This document shows positions 27,025 to 36,332 of a stretch of 64,000 bases of DNA, in pieces. Numbering within the stretch: the first letter of the stretch is position 1; every line of letters starts with the position of its first letter. A program made the position numbers and the translations under genes. Source of the stretch: HKCCE3408 sp039183205 (GTDB lineage: Bacteria; Pseudomonadota; Alphaproteobacteria; Rhodobacterales; Rhodobacteraceae); NCBI GenBank assembly GCA_039183205.1, contig JBCDBR010000006.1, positions 62,001 through 126,000 on the forward strand, read 5' to 3'. The notes beneath the pieces were generated by a model. That model ran no database searches. It was not told where the DNA came from and worked only from the letters and a program-made list of their open reading frames with translations.

Positions 27025-27205
27025 ACACGCCTGGCCGCGGGCTATCCAGCCTCGCAGCAGACCCTGCCAATCAATCACCGGACGCGCTATCGCGATGGCC
27101 GCCAAGTACGGCGCGCGAACCGGTGCGCGTCGCATCCATTACACCAAAATCACATGGCTCCGGGGTGGTCGGCGCAGCGAAGAAGATCGCGGCCGCGGAA
27201 CAAAT

Positions 27206-28234
27206 TTACGGGACAACTGGCCCGTTTGCACCGACTGGATAGAGCTGTGCATTGCGCCCCCAGACCTGACGATCACCAAGCCGATCGCGCCCATGCCAGG
27301 CGAACCAGTTGCAATCTGGGGCAATCGCGACGACACCTGCTGGGTTCAGATCTCGATCCTCGCCATAATAAGCGGCGCGGATTGCATCAGGATCAAAGGT
27401 CGGTTCAACGCCCGGCCAAGTGAGAATATCACGGGCATATGCCCAGAGGTTCGGATAATCCACAAGGCGCCGCCGGCTACATTTGAAATGTCCGTGATAG
27501 ACGAGGTCGAACCGGGCCAGTGCCGGCCACAGCCGCAGATCGGTTGCCGTCAATGCAGGCCCGTGCAGGTATCGGGTCGTCGACAGCCGATCTTCCAAAG
27601 CATCCAATGTGGCGAAGACTTCGTTGACGGCCGTGTCGTAGATTTCTTGTCGCTGTGCTTTGCCCGCACGGTAAACCGCATTGGCCAAGCCCGATTGAAT
27701 TGCACCGGACATAGCATCAATATCGTCGCGCAAACGATCGGGCAGCAGCGTCCAATCGGCAGCCGCAGCCGCGGCCGGCTTGGCCGCATCCAACGCACAT
27801 AGGATCTGAGTGGAGTCGTTTGAGAGGATGCGGTGCTCTGCGGCGTCCCAAAGCACAGGCACCGTGGCGCGGGTTGTCACCTCAGGATCGGAGAACGCAT
27901 ATAGCTCGTGCAAATGCTCTATCGACGTCTCGGTTCCGGGAATGCGCCAGAGCTGTTTCCCGCGACTTACCCGGTATCCCTGAACCCGCGGCCCGCCCGC
28001 AATGTGACATGGCAACACCGCATCTAAACCCTTGATCGCCCGAAACAGTAATACTCGATGCGACCATGGACAGGATCGCGAGGCGATCAGATGGAAACGG
28101 CCCGGTTCTCGGGAAAGACGTCCAACGATATGGTTTGGAACGGGTCCACCAAAGCGCGATGCGGACCGAACATAAGCACCGTTCTGAATGGTTCGGTCTT
28201 CATCACGCCATATCCCCTCGATCAACATACCCAT
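27206..28234 (-). CDS. Glutathionyl-hydroquinone reductase (ECM4/YqjG family, GST superfamily)
   Basis: About 342 residues from the ATG at 28234 (MGMLIEGIW). The catalytic Cys lies in SRSCPWSHRVLLFRAIKGL, matching the CPW motif of Xi-class glutathione transferases. The C-terminal helical domain includes LHGPALTATDLRLWPALARFDLVYHGHFKC and DYPNLWAYARDI, both typical. These enzymes reduce glutathionyl-hydroquinones in the cytosol. It is divergent from a LysR gene 95 bases away, which probably regulates it, and convergent with soxR, placing three redox-stress genes together. Confidence 0.9.
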   Translation of the reverse strand: MGMLIEGIWRDEDRTIQNGAYVRSASRFGGPVPNHIVGRLSREPGRFHLIASRSCPWSHRVLLFRAIKGLDAVLPCHIAGGPRVQGYRVSRGKQLWRIPGTETSIEHLHELYAFSDPEVTTRATVPVLWDAAEHRILSNDSTQILCALDAAKPAAAAAADWTLLPDRLRDDIDAMSGAIQSGLANAVYRAGKAQRQEIYDTAVNEVFATLDALEDRLSTTRYLHGPALTATDLRLWPALARFDLVYHGHFKCSRRRLVDYPNLWAYARDILTWPGVEPTFDPDAIRAAYYGEDRDLNPAGVVAIAPDCNWFAWHGRDRLGDRQVWGRNAQLYPVGANGPVVP

Positions 28235-28329
28235 GATGTCCATCCCCAGTTGTTGCGGTAAGAAACCTAGGCCGAACGGCAAATGGATTTTGTTCGCAAA
28301 TGGGGATGTTTTGGTCTAAAAAAGAGACC

Positions 28330-29256
28330 ATGAAGTCTCTCCCCTTAAATGCGTTGCGTGCCTTGGCCGCGGTGTATTTGTCCGGCGGCATCCGACCGGC
28401 CAGCAGGATGTTGGGCGTTGCGCATTCCTCGGTCGCGCGGCACTTGAGCGAAGTTGAGGCGCGATTGGGCGCGAGAGTGATTGACAAGGGCGGCGTGCAA
28501 AGAGCCGTCGCTTTCACCGCATTGGGCGAGCGTCTGGCACGAGACGCAACAACCGCAATGTCTAAACTCGATGAGGCTTGGGAAGCAGCGAGCGAGCGCC
28601 GCACTCCCCATGCTGTCGTCATTTCGGCGCCGCCCTCCGTTGCCGCGTTGTGGCTATTGCCGCGCCTGCCGGCCCTTGCTGAGGCTCATCCGCGGATCGA
28701 AGTGTCCGTTCTTGCGGAACAACGTGTGCGTGGACCCCAAGAAGATGGGGCCGATATCGCTATACGCATGGGCGCGCCGCGTTCAGGCGAACCGGCGGAA
28801 CCTTTGATGGACGATGCGCTTGTTCCGGTCGTCAGCCCGCGGCTCTTGGCGCGCGCCAAAGCCGCGCGTGGCGGACCGACCGGTAGCAACGGCGTGTCGA
28901 GGCTTCTGCGGGATTTACCTCTTTTGCATGACAGGGACCCAAATGCAGGTTGGGATCGGTGGGTCGCGGCATTTGGCCCGTCAGACCTTGATGTCGGTCA
29001 GGGCCCCCGGTTCGGCTCCTCAGACCTTGTGTTGCGCGCCGCGCAACAGGGCCAAGGCATAGCCCTTGCGCGCCTGCGGCTGGCCGAAGATGCGCTCACC
29101 GCGGGCACTGTGGTTCGATTGTCCGAAGATTGTGTGCCGTTGCCCATGGCCTACCAACTTATCGGCCGAGCAGATGGGAACGCGCGCCATGCCGTACGCA
29201 CCGTTTGGCGCTGGCTTCGCGACACCGGCAAGCTGGCCGACGGCTCAGGCATGTGA
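28330..29256 (+). CDS. LysR-family regulator (GcvA-like)
   Basis: A 308-residue regulator starting at ATG 28330. The HTH spans roughly residues 3-60 (LNALRALAAVYLSGGIRPAS, then VAHSSVARHLSEVEARLG), followed by a substrate-binding domain with WLLPRLPAL and the LALARLRLAEDAL segment typical of the GcvA group. It faces away from the glutathionyl-hydroquinone reductase gene across a short divergent promoter, the usual arrangement for a LysR protein and its target. Its 3' end overlaps the next, convergent LysR gene by 12 bases (29245-29256). Confidence 0.88.
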   Translation: MKSLPLNALRALAAVYLSGGIRPASRMLGVAHSSVARHLSEVEARLGARVIDKGGVQRAVAFTALGERLARDATTAMSKLDEAWEAASERRTPHAVVISAPPSVAALWLLPRLPALAEAHPRIEVSVLAEQRVRGPQEDGADIAIRMGAPRSGEPAEPLMDDALVPVVSPRLLARAKAARGGPTGSNGVSRLLRDLPLLHDRDPNAGWDRWVAAFGPSDLDVGQGPRFGSSDLVLRAAQQGQGIALARLRLAEDALTAGTVVRLSEDCVPLPMAYQLIGRADGNARHAVRTVWRWLRDTGKLADGSGM

Positions 29257-30186
29257 ATGCGATGGCCCCGCACCCTCGGTCCGTTTTGCCGCGTCCAACA
29301 GCCAATTCCGGAACTGCGATATCTTTGGCTCAGTCAAACGATCCCGAGGCGACAACAAAAAATAGGCAAAAATGAGCTGCGTGCTGAGATCGGCAGTGAA
29401 CGGGCGCACAAGGCGCCCGGATGCGATATGGTCCGCAGCCATGTGATCGCCAATCAAAGCAATCCCCTCGCCATCAAGCGCGGCGCGCACGGCCATCTCT
29501 TCTTTTGTAAACCGCGGCCCCTTAAACGGATCGACATCGACCGCGCCTGCGGCAAGAAGCCAGGTCCGCCAACTGCCCTCTGCCTCCTTCCATTCGATAT
29601 GCAAGAGCGTATGGTTCTTGAGGTCGTCGGGGGTCTTCAACGGCACACTCCCCGCGAGGATCGCGGGGCTGCACACGGGTGTAGCGCGCATGGCAAACAA
29701 GCGATCACACTGCACATCAGCATACCCGCCCCGACCATAACGGATTGCGACATCAGCTTCGCCACGTGTGACATCGACGAGCCGGTCAGTTCCATCGATT
29801 CGAACCTCGATATCGGGGTGTCGCCTGCGAAAATCATCAAGACGCGGCACAAGCCAAAGCGAGCCAAAGCCAGGACTGACGCTCAGCGTCAACACATCGT
29901 CGGCACCGCGCGACGTCATTCGGCGCGTGGCTTCTGCGAGGCGGTCAAATCCATCGGACAAAATTGGTGCGGCGTCCAGTCCGGCATCTGTTAGGCGCAG
30001 CGCGCGCGTTAGTCGATGAAAGAGTGGTGCGCCAAGCCAATCTTCGAGCGCCCGTATCTGATGGCTGACCGCCCCGGGCGTTACGTTCAACTCGTCGGCT
30101 GCCTTGGCAAAGCTGAGATGGCGCGCGGCAGCCTCAAACGCCTGCAGACCGCGCAGTGGGGCTATATTGAGTCGTGTCATAGGCAT
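29245..30186 (-). CDS. LysR-family regulator (GcvA-like)
   Basis: A 313-residue regulator with a standard LysR HTH (PLRGLQAFEAAARHLSFAKA, NVTPGAVSHQIRALEDWLG, residues 9-57) and effector domain (LSVSPGFGSLWLVPRL, GIALIGDHMAADHIASGRLV). It is divergent from an EamA-type transporter gene (122-base gap), its probable target. It is only distantly similar to the adjacent convergent LysR protein, so the two are neighbours and not a recent duplication. Confidence 0.9.
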   Translation of the reverse strand: MPMTRLNIAPLRGLQAFEAAARHLSFAKAADELNVTPGAVSHQIRALEDWLGAPLFHRLTRALRLTDAGLDAAPILSDGFDRLAEATRRMTSRGADDVLTLSVSPGFGSLWLVPRLDDFRRRHPDIEVRIDGTDRLVDVTRGEADVAIRYGRGGYADVQCDRLFAMRATPVCSPAILAGSVPLKTPDDLKNHTLLHIEWKEAEGSWRTWLLAAGAVDVDPFKGPRFTKEEMAVRAALDGEGIALIGDHMAADHIASGRLVRPFTADLSTQLIFAYFLLSPRDRLTEPKISQFRNWLLDAAKRTEGAGPSHSHA

Positions 30187-30308
30187 GAGAAAAACTCATT
30201 TATAGACTGAATTCAATTCCTTTGTCCTACATCATTTCCTTTCATAAATAGACCTTTGGGTTTCAGTGGTGATTTCTCAATCACGGTAAACACGAGGGAA
30301 ATTAAGTC

Positions 30309-31181
30309 ATGAAAAGGGCGGCGGCGCTGTTTCGGTCGGAATATACGTACGGCATCGCCTTGCTCGTAGCCTCTGCTTTGGCATTCAGCTCGGCGGGTAT
30401 TTTTACCAAAGGTGTGGATGCCGCAGCATGGGCCGTGATCTTTTGGCGCGGGCTGTTCGCGGCAGTATCGACGACGGTATGGGCTGCCACGCGCAGCGCG
30501 ATGCGGGCCGAATTTCTCGGCATGGGACGAACAGGGCTTGCCGTCGGGCTCATTGGCGCGGCCGGAACAGCGGCTTTGATCCCCGCCTTCAAACTCACCA
30601 CGGTGGCCAATGTCGCGTTGATCTATGCGGCTGCACCCTTCCTCGCCGCGTTCCTCGCCTGGCGCATAATCGCCGAGCGGGTATCGCCGCGAACCGCATT
30701 TGGGGCGGCCTGGGCCCTTGCTGGCGTTGCGGTGATTGTCGCCGGATCGATCGGCAGCACACATCTTGCCGGTGACGGTCTGGCGTTGATCATGACCTTG
30801 GCCATGGCGACGATCATGGTCCTTTACCGCGTGGCTCCGGATACACCCAGCGCGGGTCCATCCGTTCTACAGTCCGTCATTTTGATGCCGCCGGCGATTG
30901 CCTTTGGGTCGCCCTTTGAGATCGATGTGTCAGAGATTGCCATCCTTGCCGCGTTTGGCTTGGTCCATGCCTTCGCCTCGGTGACCTTAGCCGAAGGAGC
31001 AAAACGAGTGCCAGCCGGACAAACAGCGTTGCTGGGGGCGTTGGAGACACCCCTTGCCCCGATCCTTGCATTCGCGATCTTAGCTGAGGCGCCAACGGGC
31101 GCCACGCTTCTCGGCGGATCCATCGTGCTCGCTGCGGTACTTGCGTCGATCCGGCACGATGCGACGGCACCGCCGAGCTAG
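30309..31181 (+). CDS. EamA/DMT-superfamily transporter
   Basis: A 290-residue membrane protein with ten predicted helices in two EamA repeats, e.g. ALAFSSAGIFTKGVDAAAWA, FKLTTVANVALIYAAAPFLAA and VPAGQTALLGALETPLAPILA. Family members export amino acids and other metabolites. The gene is divergent from the LysR regulator at 29245-30186. The start at 30309 has GAGGGAAA some ten bases upstream. The substrate is not deducible. Confidence 0.9.
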   Translation: MKRAAALFRSEYTYGIALLVASALAFSSAGIFTKGVDAAAWAVIFWRGLFAAVSTTVWAATRSAMRAEFLGMGRTGLAVGLIGAAGTAALIPAFKLTTVANVALIYAAAPFLAAFLAWRIIAERVSPRTAFGAAWALAGVAVIVAGSIGSTHLAGDGLALIMTLAMATIMVLYRVAPDTPSAGPSVLQSVILMPPAIAFGSPFEIDVSEIAILAAFGLVHAFASVTLAEGAKRVPAGQTALLGALETPLAPILAFAILAEAPTGATLLGGSIVLAAVLASIRHDATAPPS

Positions 31182-31292
31182 CGTGTTGGACAATCCCGCA
31201 GCACCGTCTGCGAAAAATGCTTGCAGGTCTCCGTGATCCGTAGCGCCCTTCAGGTCGAGCCACATGGTGTGGTCCTCGTCGCCAGGTGTCCG

Positions 31293-32255
31293 TCATTTCA
31301 CCTTGGGTTCACCGATTGTCGCATGTGGTCTTGGGCTGGGGGTATGGACCGCCACACCGATAATCACCAACACAACGCCGATCACGTCTACGGCGCTTGG
31401 AACCTGTCGTAGGACGAGGATACCAATGATTGTTGCGATTGCGGGTAAGAGCGCCAACAAGAACGCAAAGCTGGCTCGTGGCAATCGCGACATCGCAAGT
31501 TGGTCACAAACATATGGGATCACCGAAGAACAGATCCCAACGCCAAGCCCAGCAAGCACCAGCAATGGCGAACCAAACGCATGCAGAGCTTCAAGGAAAC
31601 CGACCGGCATCACGAAGATAAAGGCCGCTGTCATGGCCGCTCCTAACCGTTCGACACCTTCAGAGGCGCCGCCTTCGGAAATGCGATGGCCGAGGATAAT
31701 ATAAAGGACGAACAGGCCGCCATTCAGCATTGCCCAGCACAATCCAAGCAAGTCGGACATAAGTGCTTCACCTTCGGATGCCAGTAGCGACGGCACGTCG
31801 ATTAGGAGCGCAACACCAATGATTGTGATCAGAAAAGCCAGATAATTTCGACGCGTGCGTAAGCCCCATAATGCGATGCCGATGGTTCCAACAAATTCAA
31901 TCGCCGCAACCAGCGCAATCGGCAGCCTATCAAGCGCGAGGTAGAAGGAACTATTCATCGCCGCTAGGCACGCGCCCAAAGCCAAAAGCAATATGCGCTC
32001 ACGATTGCTCGCATTCCTAAATGTGCGCCAAGGCTTCGTGATCGGGGCAAACACGATCGCCGCCGAGGCGATGCGAAACCACGCAACGCCAAGAACACCG
32101 ACAACCGGGAAAAGCAGGACCGCAAATGCTGGGCCGAGATAGTGAAACACGGCAGACACCGCGAACCAAGCGTGCGGCGGCACAGAACCCGCCACGCGCG
32201 ACATGACGCCGGCTGAGTTTCCGGTGCTGGGTTTCGACGGATTGGGATCTGGCAT
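31293..32255 (-). CDS. EamA-family exporter, RhtA (threonine/homoserine) type
   Basis: A 320-residue DMT transporter from the ATG at 32255; the upstream in-frame extension is non-homologous-looking. It shows RhtA-like features: HYLGPAFAVLLFPVVGVLGVAW, ALDRLPIALVAAIEFVGTIG and VIPYVCDQLAMSRLPRASFAFLLALLPA, each at the expected helix. RhtA exports threonine and homoserine. It is divergent from an Lrp/AsnC-type gene 47 bases away, which likely responds to an amino acid and controls export. Confidence 0.88.
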   Translation of the reverse strand: MPDPNPSKPSTGNSAGVMSRVAGSVPPHAWFAVSAVFHYLGPAFAVLLFPVVGVLGVAWFRIASAAIVFAPITKPWRTFRNASNRERILLLALGACLAAMNSSFYLALDRLPIALVAAIEFVGTIGIALWGLRTRRNYLAFLITIIGVALLIDVPSLLASEGEALMSDLLGLCWAMLNGGLFVLYIILGHRISEGGASEGVERLGAAMTAAFIFVMPVGFLEALHAFGSPLLVLAGLGVGICSSVIPYVCDQLAMSRLPRASFAFLLALLPAIATIIGILVLRQVPSAVDVIGVVLVIIGVAVHTPSPRPHATIGEPKVK

Positions 32256-32302
32256 ATATCCTTTATGAAAGGTAATTCGGCGGATCGATATGGAGATCAG
32301 GT

Positions 32303-32806
32303 ATGTCAGATCAGGAATTGACATCACGGAAAGAGGTCGTTGCCGCAAATGGCCTTCGATCAGAAGGTACGGGTCTCGATGCAATCGACGCAAAGATACT
32401 GCAAGAGCTTTGCGTGGATGCGCGTCTTCCGCGCGCCGAATTGTCCCGGCGTGTGGGCCTTTCGGCACCAAGTGTAGCGGACCGTGTAAGGCGGCTTGAA
32501 GATGTCGGCATTATTACCGGATATGGTGCACGGATCGACCCGTCCCGTCTTGGCTACGGCCTTACGATCGTAATCCGCGCCCGGCCAATGCCAGGTGAGA
32601 TGAAGAACATGATTGATGCGATCCGTGAGACCCCCCAGATCGTGTCTTGCGACCGTGTATCCGGTGAAGATTGTTTCCTGGCCCGTGCGCATGTTCGGAG
32701 CGTCGCCGAGATGGAACAGGTCATCGATAGGATCGTGCCGTTCGGGGCCACCAACTCCTCAATCGTTCAATCCACGCCTATCGCGGAACGGCTCGTCAAA
32801 CTCTAA
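32303..32806 (+). CDS. Lrp/AsnC-family regulator
   Basis: A 167-residue protein: AsnC-type HTH (LDAIDAKILQELCVDARLPR, LSAPSVADRVRRLEDVGIITGY, residues 25-75) and a C-terminal RAM ligand-binding domain (FLARAHVRSVAEMEQVIDRIVPFGATNSSIV). It sits head to head with the RhtA-like exporter, the standard set-up for amino-acid-responsive control. The first 24 residues precede the usual Lrp start, so the true start could be slightly further in. Confidence 0.92.
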   Translation: MSDQELTSRKEVVAANGLRSEGTGLDAIDAKILQELCVDARLPRAELSRRVGLSAPSVADRVRRLEDVGIITGYGARIDPSRLGYGLTIVIRARPMPGEMKNMIDAIRETPQIVSCDRVSGEDCFLARAHVRSVAEMEQVIDRIVPFGATNSSIVQSTPIAERLVKL

Positions 32807-32887
32807 ACGTCGTCCGCGCGAACGTGCCTGCCGGCGCGGTGCCCGCATCCTGTCGCCCGGCAGCTTTGCATCGATCACAGCGATTGC

Positions 32888-34027
32888 CTAGCCCAGAGGG
32901 ACGAGGTCGGACAATGTCGGCGAGATGCGATTGAGATCGGTCAGTTTGGTTTCGCCCGGCCGAAGCGCAACGTTCGGCAATCCCGCGATCTCGGCAGGTG
33001 CACTTGTCGCGGCGCAAAGCGCGTCTGCAATGCCCACGCCCGCTTGGATATGCAAAACGTTGATCGCGCGGGTGAGATCAAGGTCAGCTCCGGCCAGCGT
33101 CCCATCTGCAAGCGTCAGAACACCGTTGCGGCGGGTCACACTGCGCCCGCCCAAGCAAAACTTCTCTTTCGTCGTCCCGGCGACGGCCATCGCGTCGCTC
33201 ACGAGGTAGATGCGGCCCGGACCTGCCTTCGCCGCCCAAGCCGTCTTTAGCGACATCGGGTGCACATGGACAGCATCTGCAATCACGCCCGCTGACACCG
33301 TTTCAGTCGCCAAAGCGGCCCCCACAAGTCCTGGCTCTCGGCTTCCCAGCTGGCTCATGGCATTGAAGAGATGCGTGGCGCATGTCGCCCCGGCGGCGAA
33401 ATAACGAAGACAGGTGTCGAACCCGGCATCGGTATGGCCCAAGGATACAATTACGCCGGCCTTTGACAGCGTTTCGACCTGAGCCGCGGTAACAGCCTCA
33501 GGTGCGATTGTGACTTTGAGGACAGGCAGCAGGCTCGCGGCCTTCAAGAGTTGATCGAGATCCGATTTGTTCATCGGTCGGATCAGATCCGGATCATGTG
33601 CCCCTTTGCGCGCGACCGAAAGGTGCGGGCCTTCGAGGTGGAGGCCCGCAATCCCCGGCAGGCCGACACGGATCGCCTCAGCGGCTGCCGCGATCGCGTG
33701 GGTTGTCGTGTCAGCATCGTCTGTAATCAATGTCGGCAGGAACGTGGTCACGCCAAGCCCGCGATGCGCGGATGCCATTGTCCGCAGCGTGGACACTGAC
33801 GGGTCGTCATTGAACATCACGCCGCCGCCGCCATTGACTTGAAGGTCAACGTATCCGGAACTCAAAATGTCCCCTTGCAAATCGACAATATCCCCCGCCG
33901 CAGATGCCTCGTTGCCCAAGACCAAACCGATGAAAACTCCATCTTCGAAACGGGCACACACCCCGTCGCGAAGATGCAAGCCATCGAAGATGCGGCCATT
34001 GACATAGGTCGTGACAGCGCGGCTCAT
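32888..34027 (-). CDS. nagA: N-acetylglucosamine-6-phosphate deacetylase
   Basis: A 379-residue amidohydrolase-superfamily enzyme converting GlcNAc-6P to GlcN-6P and acetate. Metal and catalytic features include LHLEGPHLS (Glu ligand), SLGHTDA (His), THLFNAMSQL (His) and the catalytic Asp in LVSDAMAVAG. It overlaps the SIS-deaminase gene by ATGA at 34024-34027 and is the last gene of the peptidoglycan-recycling operon, processing the GlcNAc-6P that MurQ releases from MurNAc-6P. Confidence 0.95.
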   Translation of the reverse strand: MSRAVTTYVNGRIFDGLHLRDGVCARFEDGVFIGLVLGNEASAAGDIVDLQGDILSSGYVDLQVNGGGGVMFNDDPSVSTLRTMASAHRGLGVTTFLPTLITDDADTTTHAIAAAAEAIRVGLPGIAGLHLEGPHLSVARKGAHDPDLIRPMNKSDLDQLLKAASLLPVLKVTIAPEAVTAAQVETLSKAGVIVSLGHTDAGFDTCLRYFAAGATCATHLFNAMSQLGSREPGLVGAALATETVSAGVIADAVHVHPMSLKTAWAAKAGPGRIYLVSDAMAVAGTTKEKFCLGGRSVTRRNGVLTLADGTLAGADLDLTRAINVLHIQAGVGIADALCAATSAPAEIAGLPNVALRPGETKLTDLNRISPTLSDLVPLG

Positions 34028-35043
34028 GTCGTTTCGGTGACTTTCTTTAGGTGGCGTGGCGCATCAGGGTTGATCCCACGCGCGACAGCGGCGGCTTCCA
34101 CCATGCCGTAAAACGACACGATCGCTGCGACCGGATCGGTCAGCCAATGACCGGTACGAATTGCGGGAAGCTGCGTCGCGTGGCGCGCCCCACGGGCGAT
34201 GGTGAACACTCTGGCACCCTTTAGCGCCAGTTCGTCCGCGGTCGCAGCGACGCTATCTTCGGCTCGGTCAGCGGCCGCAAATGCAATGACGGGGAAGCTG
34301 CGATCTACGATGGACACAGGTCCGTGCAAGACCTCCGCCGAGGAGTAGCTTTCAGCATGGAGCAAGCAGGTCTCCTTGAATTTGAGTGCGGCCTCATTGG
34401 AAATTGCCCAAGATGGCCCGCGGCCAAGCGTAAACAGCGACGCGCCATCGATGGCGGCGGCAGCTTCGGACCAATCGCACCGCGTTGCCGCCTCCAGATG
34501 GCCTGGCAATTCGCGAATTGCGGCGATCAGATCAGCATCGTTGCGCATCTCAGCGATCAGCCAAAGCCCAGTGACCAACGACGTAACAAAGGTCTTTGTG
34601 GCCGCAACGCTCAGTTCCGGACCGGCATGGAGCGGCAAGGTATTGTCCGCGATCTGCGCCAATCGCGACCGTTCGTCATTCGTGATCGCAACCGTCAGAG
34701 CCCCGCTTCTTTTCAGGCTTGCCGTCATATCGACGATATCGGGGCTTTGCCCTGACTGCGAGATCGCAATGCAAAGGGCGTTCGGTGCTGCGACATCCAC
34801 ACCGTAGATCGAACTGACGGAGGGACCAGCCGAGGCCATCGGGCGGCCTAGGACCAACTCGCTCACGTATTTGAGGTAGGTGCAGGCGTGATCCGAAGAG
34901 CCCCGCGCAACAGAAATCAGAAAGCTCGAATTCGCCTCCCGCGCGACATTCGCGGTGTGAGCGATCGCGTCATTACCGTTCCGCAACAACCGCTCAACGG
35001 CGTCAGGGATCTCCAGTATTTCTTTGCGCATTTGCGTGGACAT
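34024..35043 (-). CDS. SIS-domain glucosamine-6-phosphate deaminase-like protein (NagB-II type)
   Basis: A 339-residue protein with two SIS domains: RGSSDHACTYLKY and SQSGQSPDIVDM in the first, FTLGRGPSWAISNEAALKFKE (in part) in the second, matching the isomerase half of GlmS but without the glutaminase domain. Proteins of this NagB-II/AgaS shape deaminate GlcN-6P to Fru-6P and ammonia. Coupling to nagA by a 4-base overlap supports that role; no classical nagB is seen in the window. It closes the path from MurNAc to glycolysis. Confidence 0.87.
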   Translation of the reverse strand: MSTQMRKEILEIPDAVERLLRNGNDAIAHTANVAREANSSFLISVARGSSDHACTYLKYVSELVLGRPMASAGPSVSSIYGVDVAAPNALCIAISQSGQSPDIVDMTASLKRSGALTVAITNDERSRLAQIADNTLPLHAGPELSVAATKTFVTSLVTGLWLIAEMRNDADLIAAIRELPGHLEAATRCDWSEAAAAIDGASLFTLGRGPSWAISNEAALKFKETCLLHAESYSSAEVLHGPVSIVDRSFPVIAFAAADRAEDSVAATADELALKGARVFTIARGARHATQLPAIRTGHWLTDPVAAIVSFYGMVEAAAVARGINPDAPRHLKKVTETT

Positions 35044-35049
35044 ATTGCG

Positions 35050-35211
35050 TTACTTCCATGGAACAACAAAACTGTTTGACGACGCGGCCACACGTTCGCG
35101 TGCAGCCAAGTTGTGAGACATCTCTAGCGCAATCCCGGCCAAAGCGGACAGCCTATCGGTTCGGCGCGGTTGATCGGCCCGTAGGCGACGGCGGATCGTA
35201 AACCTAGACAT
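35050..35211 (-). CDS. Possible small protein between anmK and the SIS gene (uncertain)
   Basis: A 53-codon frame (MSRFTIRRRL at the start, SFVVPWK at the end) exactly fills the gap: it starts inside the end of anmK and stops 6 bases before the SIS gene. It is Arg-rich at the start and resembles nothing I know. The tight fit is suggestive, but there is no ribosome site of note and the frame could be chance in GC-rich DNA. Confidence 0.2.
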   Translation of the reverse strand: MSRFTIRRRLRADQPRRTDRLSALAGIALEMSHNLAARERVAASSNSFVVPWK

Positions 35212-36328
35212 GCGCATGGGCGATCCTGCCCCCCGGCATGGGCGCCGCAACGCCCGTTGTCGTTGGAAAACTAAGTGGCAGGCCACGTAAGGCGCGGATG
35301 GCCAAGAAAGCAAAGCACTCCGCCTCGATTGCATCGCCCCGCCAACCGATGGCGTCAGCCGATATGGCATCAACATCCGCACGCGTGTTCAAAGCCTGCA
35401 TCAGCTCGGGGTTGTGGCGCCCTCCGCCGCAAACGATGACGCGCTTGGGACGGACCGGGAGGAGATCGAGGCCACAGCCAACCGCGGCGGCCGAAAATGC
35501 GGTTAGCGTCGCAGCGCCGTCCGAAGCGCTCAAGCCGCCAACCCAATGATACCCGAAATCGAACCGATCAAGTGATTTCGGATACGGCCGGTCGAAGTAT
35601 GGATGGCGCAACTGATCGCGGAGCAATGCCTCATCGACCGCGCCCGCGCGCGCAACCGCGCCGCCACGATCCATGTCGCCAAGACCGCGAGAGCGGATAA
35701 AATCGTTTATGGGCGCATTTGCAGGGCCGGTATCAAATCCAATGACCGTGCCGTCCGCATCCCGCCAGGAAAGGTTCCCAACACCGCCAAGGTTCAAGAC
35801 GGCTGTGGTTTGATCGGCCCCCAAACGGTCGAGCAGCGCAGCGTGATAAACGGGCGACAAAGGCGCGCCCTGCCCGCCCGCGGCTACATCTGCGGCGCGC
35901 AAATCGTAAACGACGTCCGCGCCAGTGATCTCAGCCATCAGCGTCCCATCGCCCAACTGCCGTGTCGCGCCGATGCAGCCAGGCTCTGCTGCGCGGTGCA
36001 GGACCGTTTGGCCATGAAGCCCAATTCCGCCAATATCTTGCATCGTTAGCCCGGCTGTTTCGACGACCTCTAGCAGGGCGGCCGATTGGGCTTGGGTCAA
36101 GGCCCGTTCTGCTTGAGCGAAAATCGCCGGCTCCGCGCCTGAGAAACCCCAATCGAGCGCCTCCTGCACGGCGCGCGCCAGCAGGGTATTTACGCTCTGG
36201 GCATAGGGCACCAAGGCATAGGCGCCGAACTCCACAACCTCTTTGCCATCGGTTTTGATCAGCGCGACATCAATGTTGCCGTCAAGAACCGTTCCAGTCA
36301 TCAGGCCAACGGCCCAAACAGGTGACAT
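35204..36328 (-). CDS. anmK: Anhydro-N-acetylmuramic acid kinase
   Basis: A 374-residue kinase that cleaves the 1,6-anhydro ring of anhMurNAc and phosphorylates it to MurNAc-6P. I start it at ATG 36328, seven bases after GGAGGG. The ATP-binding motif reads GLMTGTVLDGNIDVAL instead of the enteric GVMSGTSLDGVD form, a variant I associate with alphaproteobacterial AnmK. LNLGGVGNLSW, GFDTGPANAPIND and VIVCGGGRHN are also present. It lies 4 bases after the serine hydrolase gene and supplies MurQ, encoded at the head of the same operon. Confidence 0.94.
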   Translation of the reverse strand: MSPVWAVGLMTGTVLDGNIDVALIKTDGKEVVEFGAYALVPYAQSVNTLLARAVQEALDWGFSGAEPAIFAQAERALTQAQSAALLEVVETAGLTMQDIGGIGLHGQTVLHRAAEPGCIGATRQLGDGTLMAEITGADVVYDLRAADVAAGGQGAPLSPVYHAALLDRLGADQTTAVLNLGGVGNLSWRDADGTVIGFDTGPANAPINDFIRSRGLGDMDRGGAVARAGAVDEALLRDQLRHPYFDRPYPKSLDRFDFGYHWVGGLSASDGAATLTAFSAAAVGCGLDLLPVRPKRVIVCGGGRHNPELMQALNTRADVDAISADAIGWRGDAIEAECFAFLAIRALRGLPLSFPTTTGVAAPMPGGRIAHAHV

Positions 36329-36332
36329 CGCC

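Noticed and set aside
26912..27802. 296-codon plus-strand frame overlapping soxR and the reductase gene
   Set aside because: It covers the FeS-cysteine region of soxR in another frame and runs antisense to the conserved reductase. No ribosome site or domain supports it.
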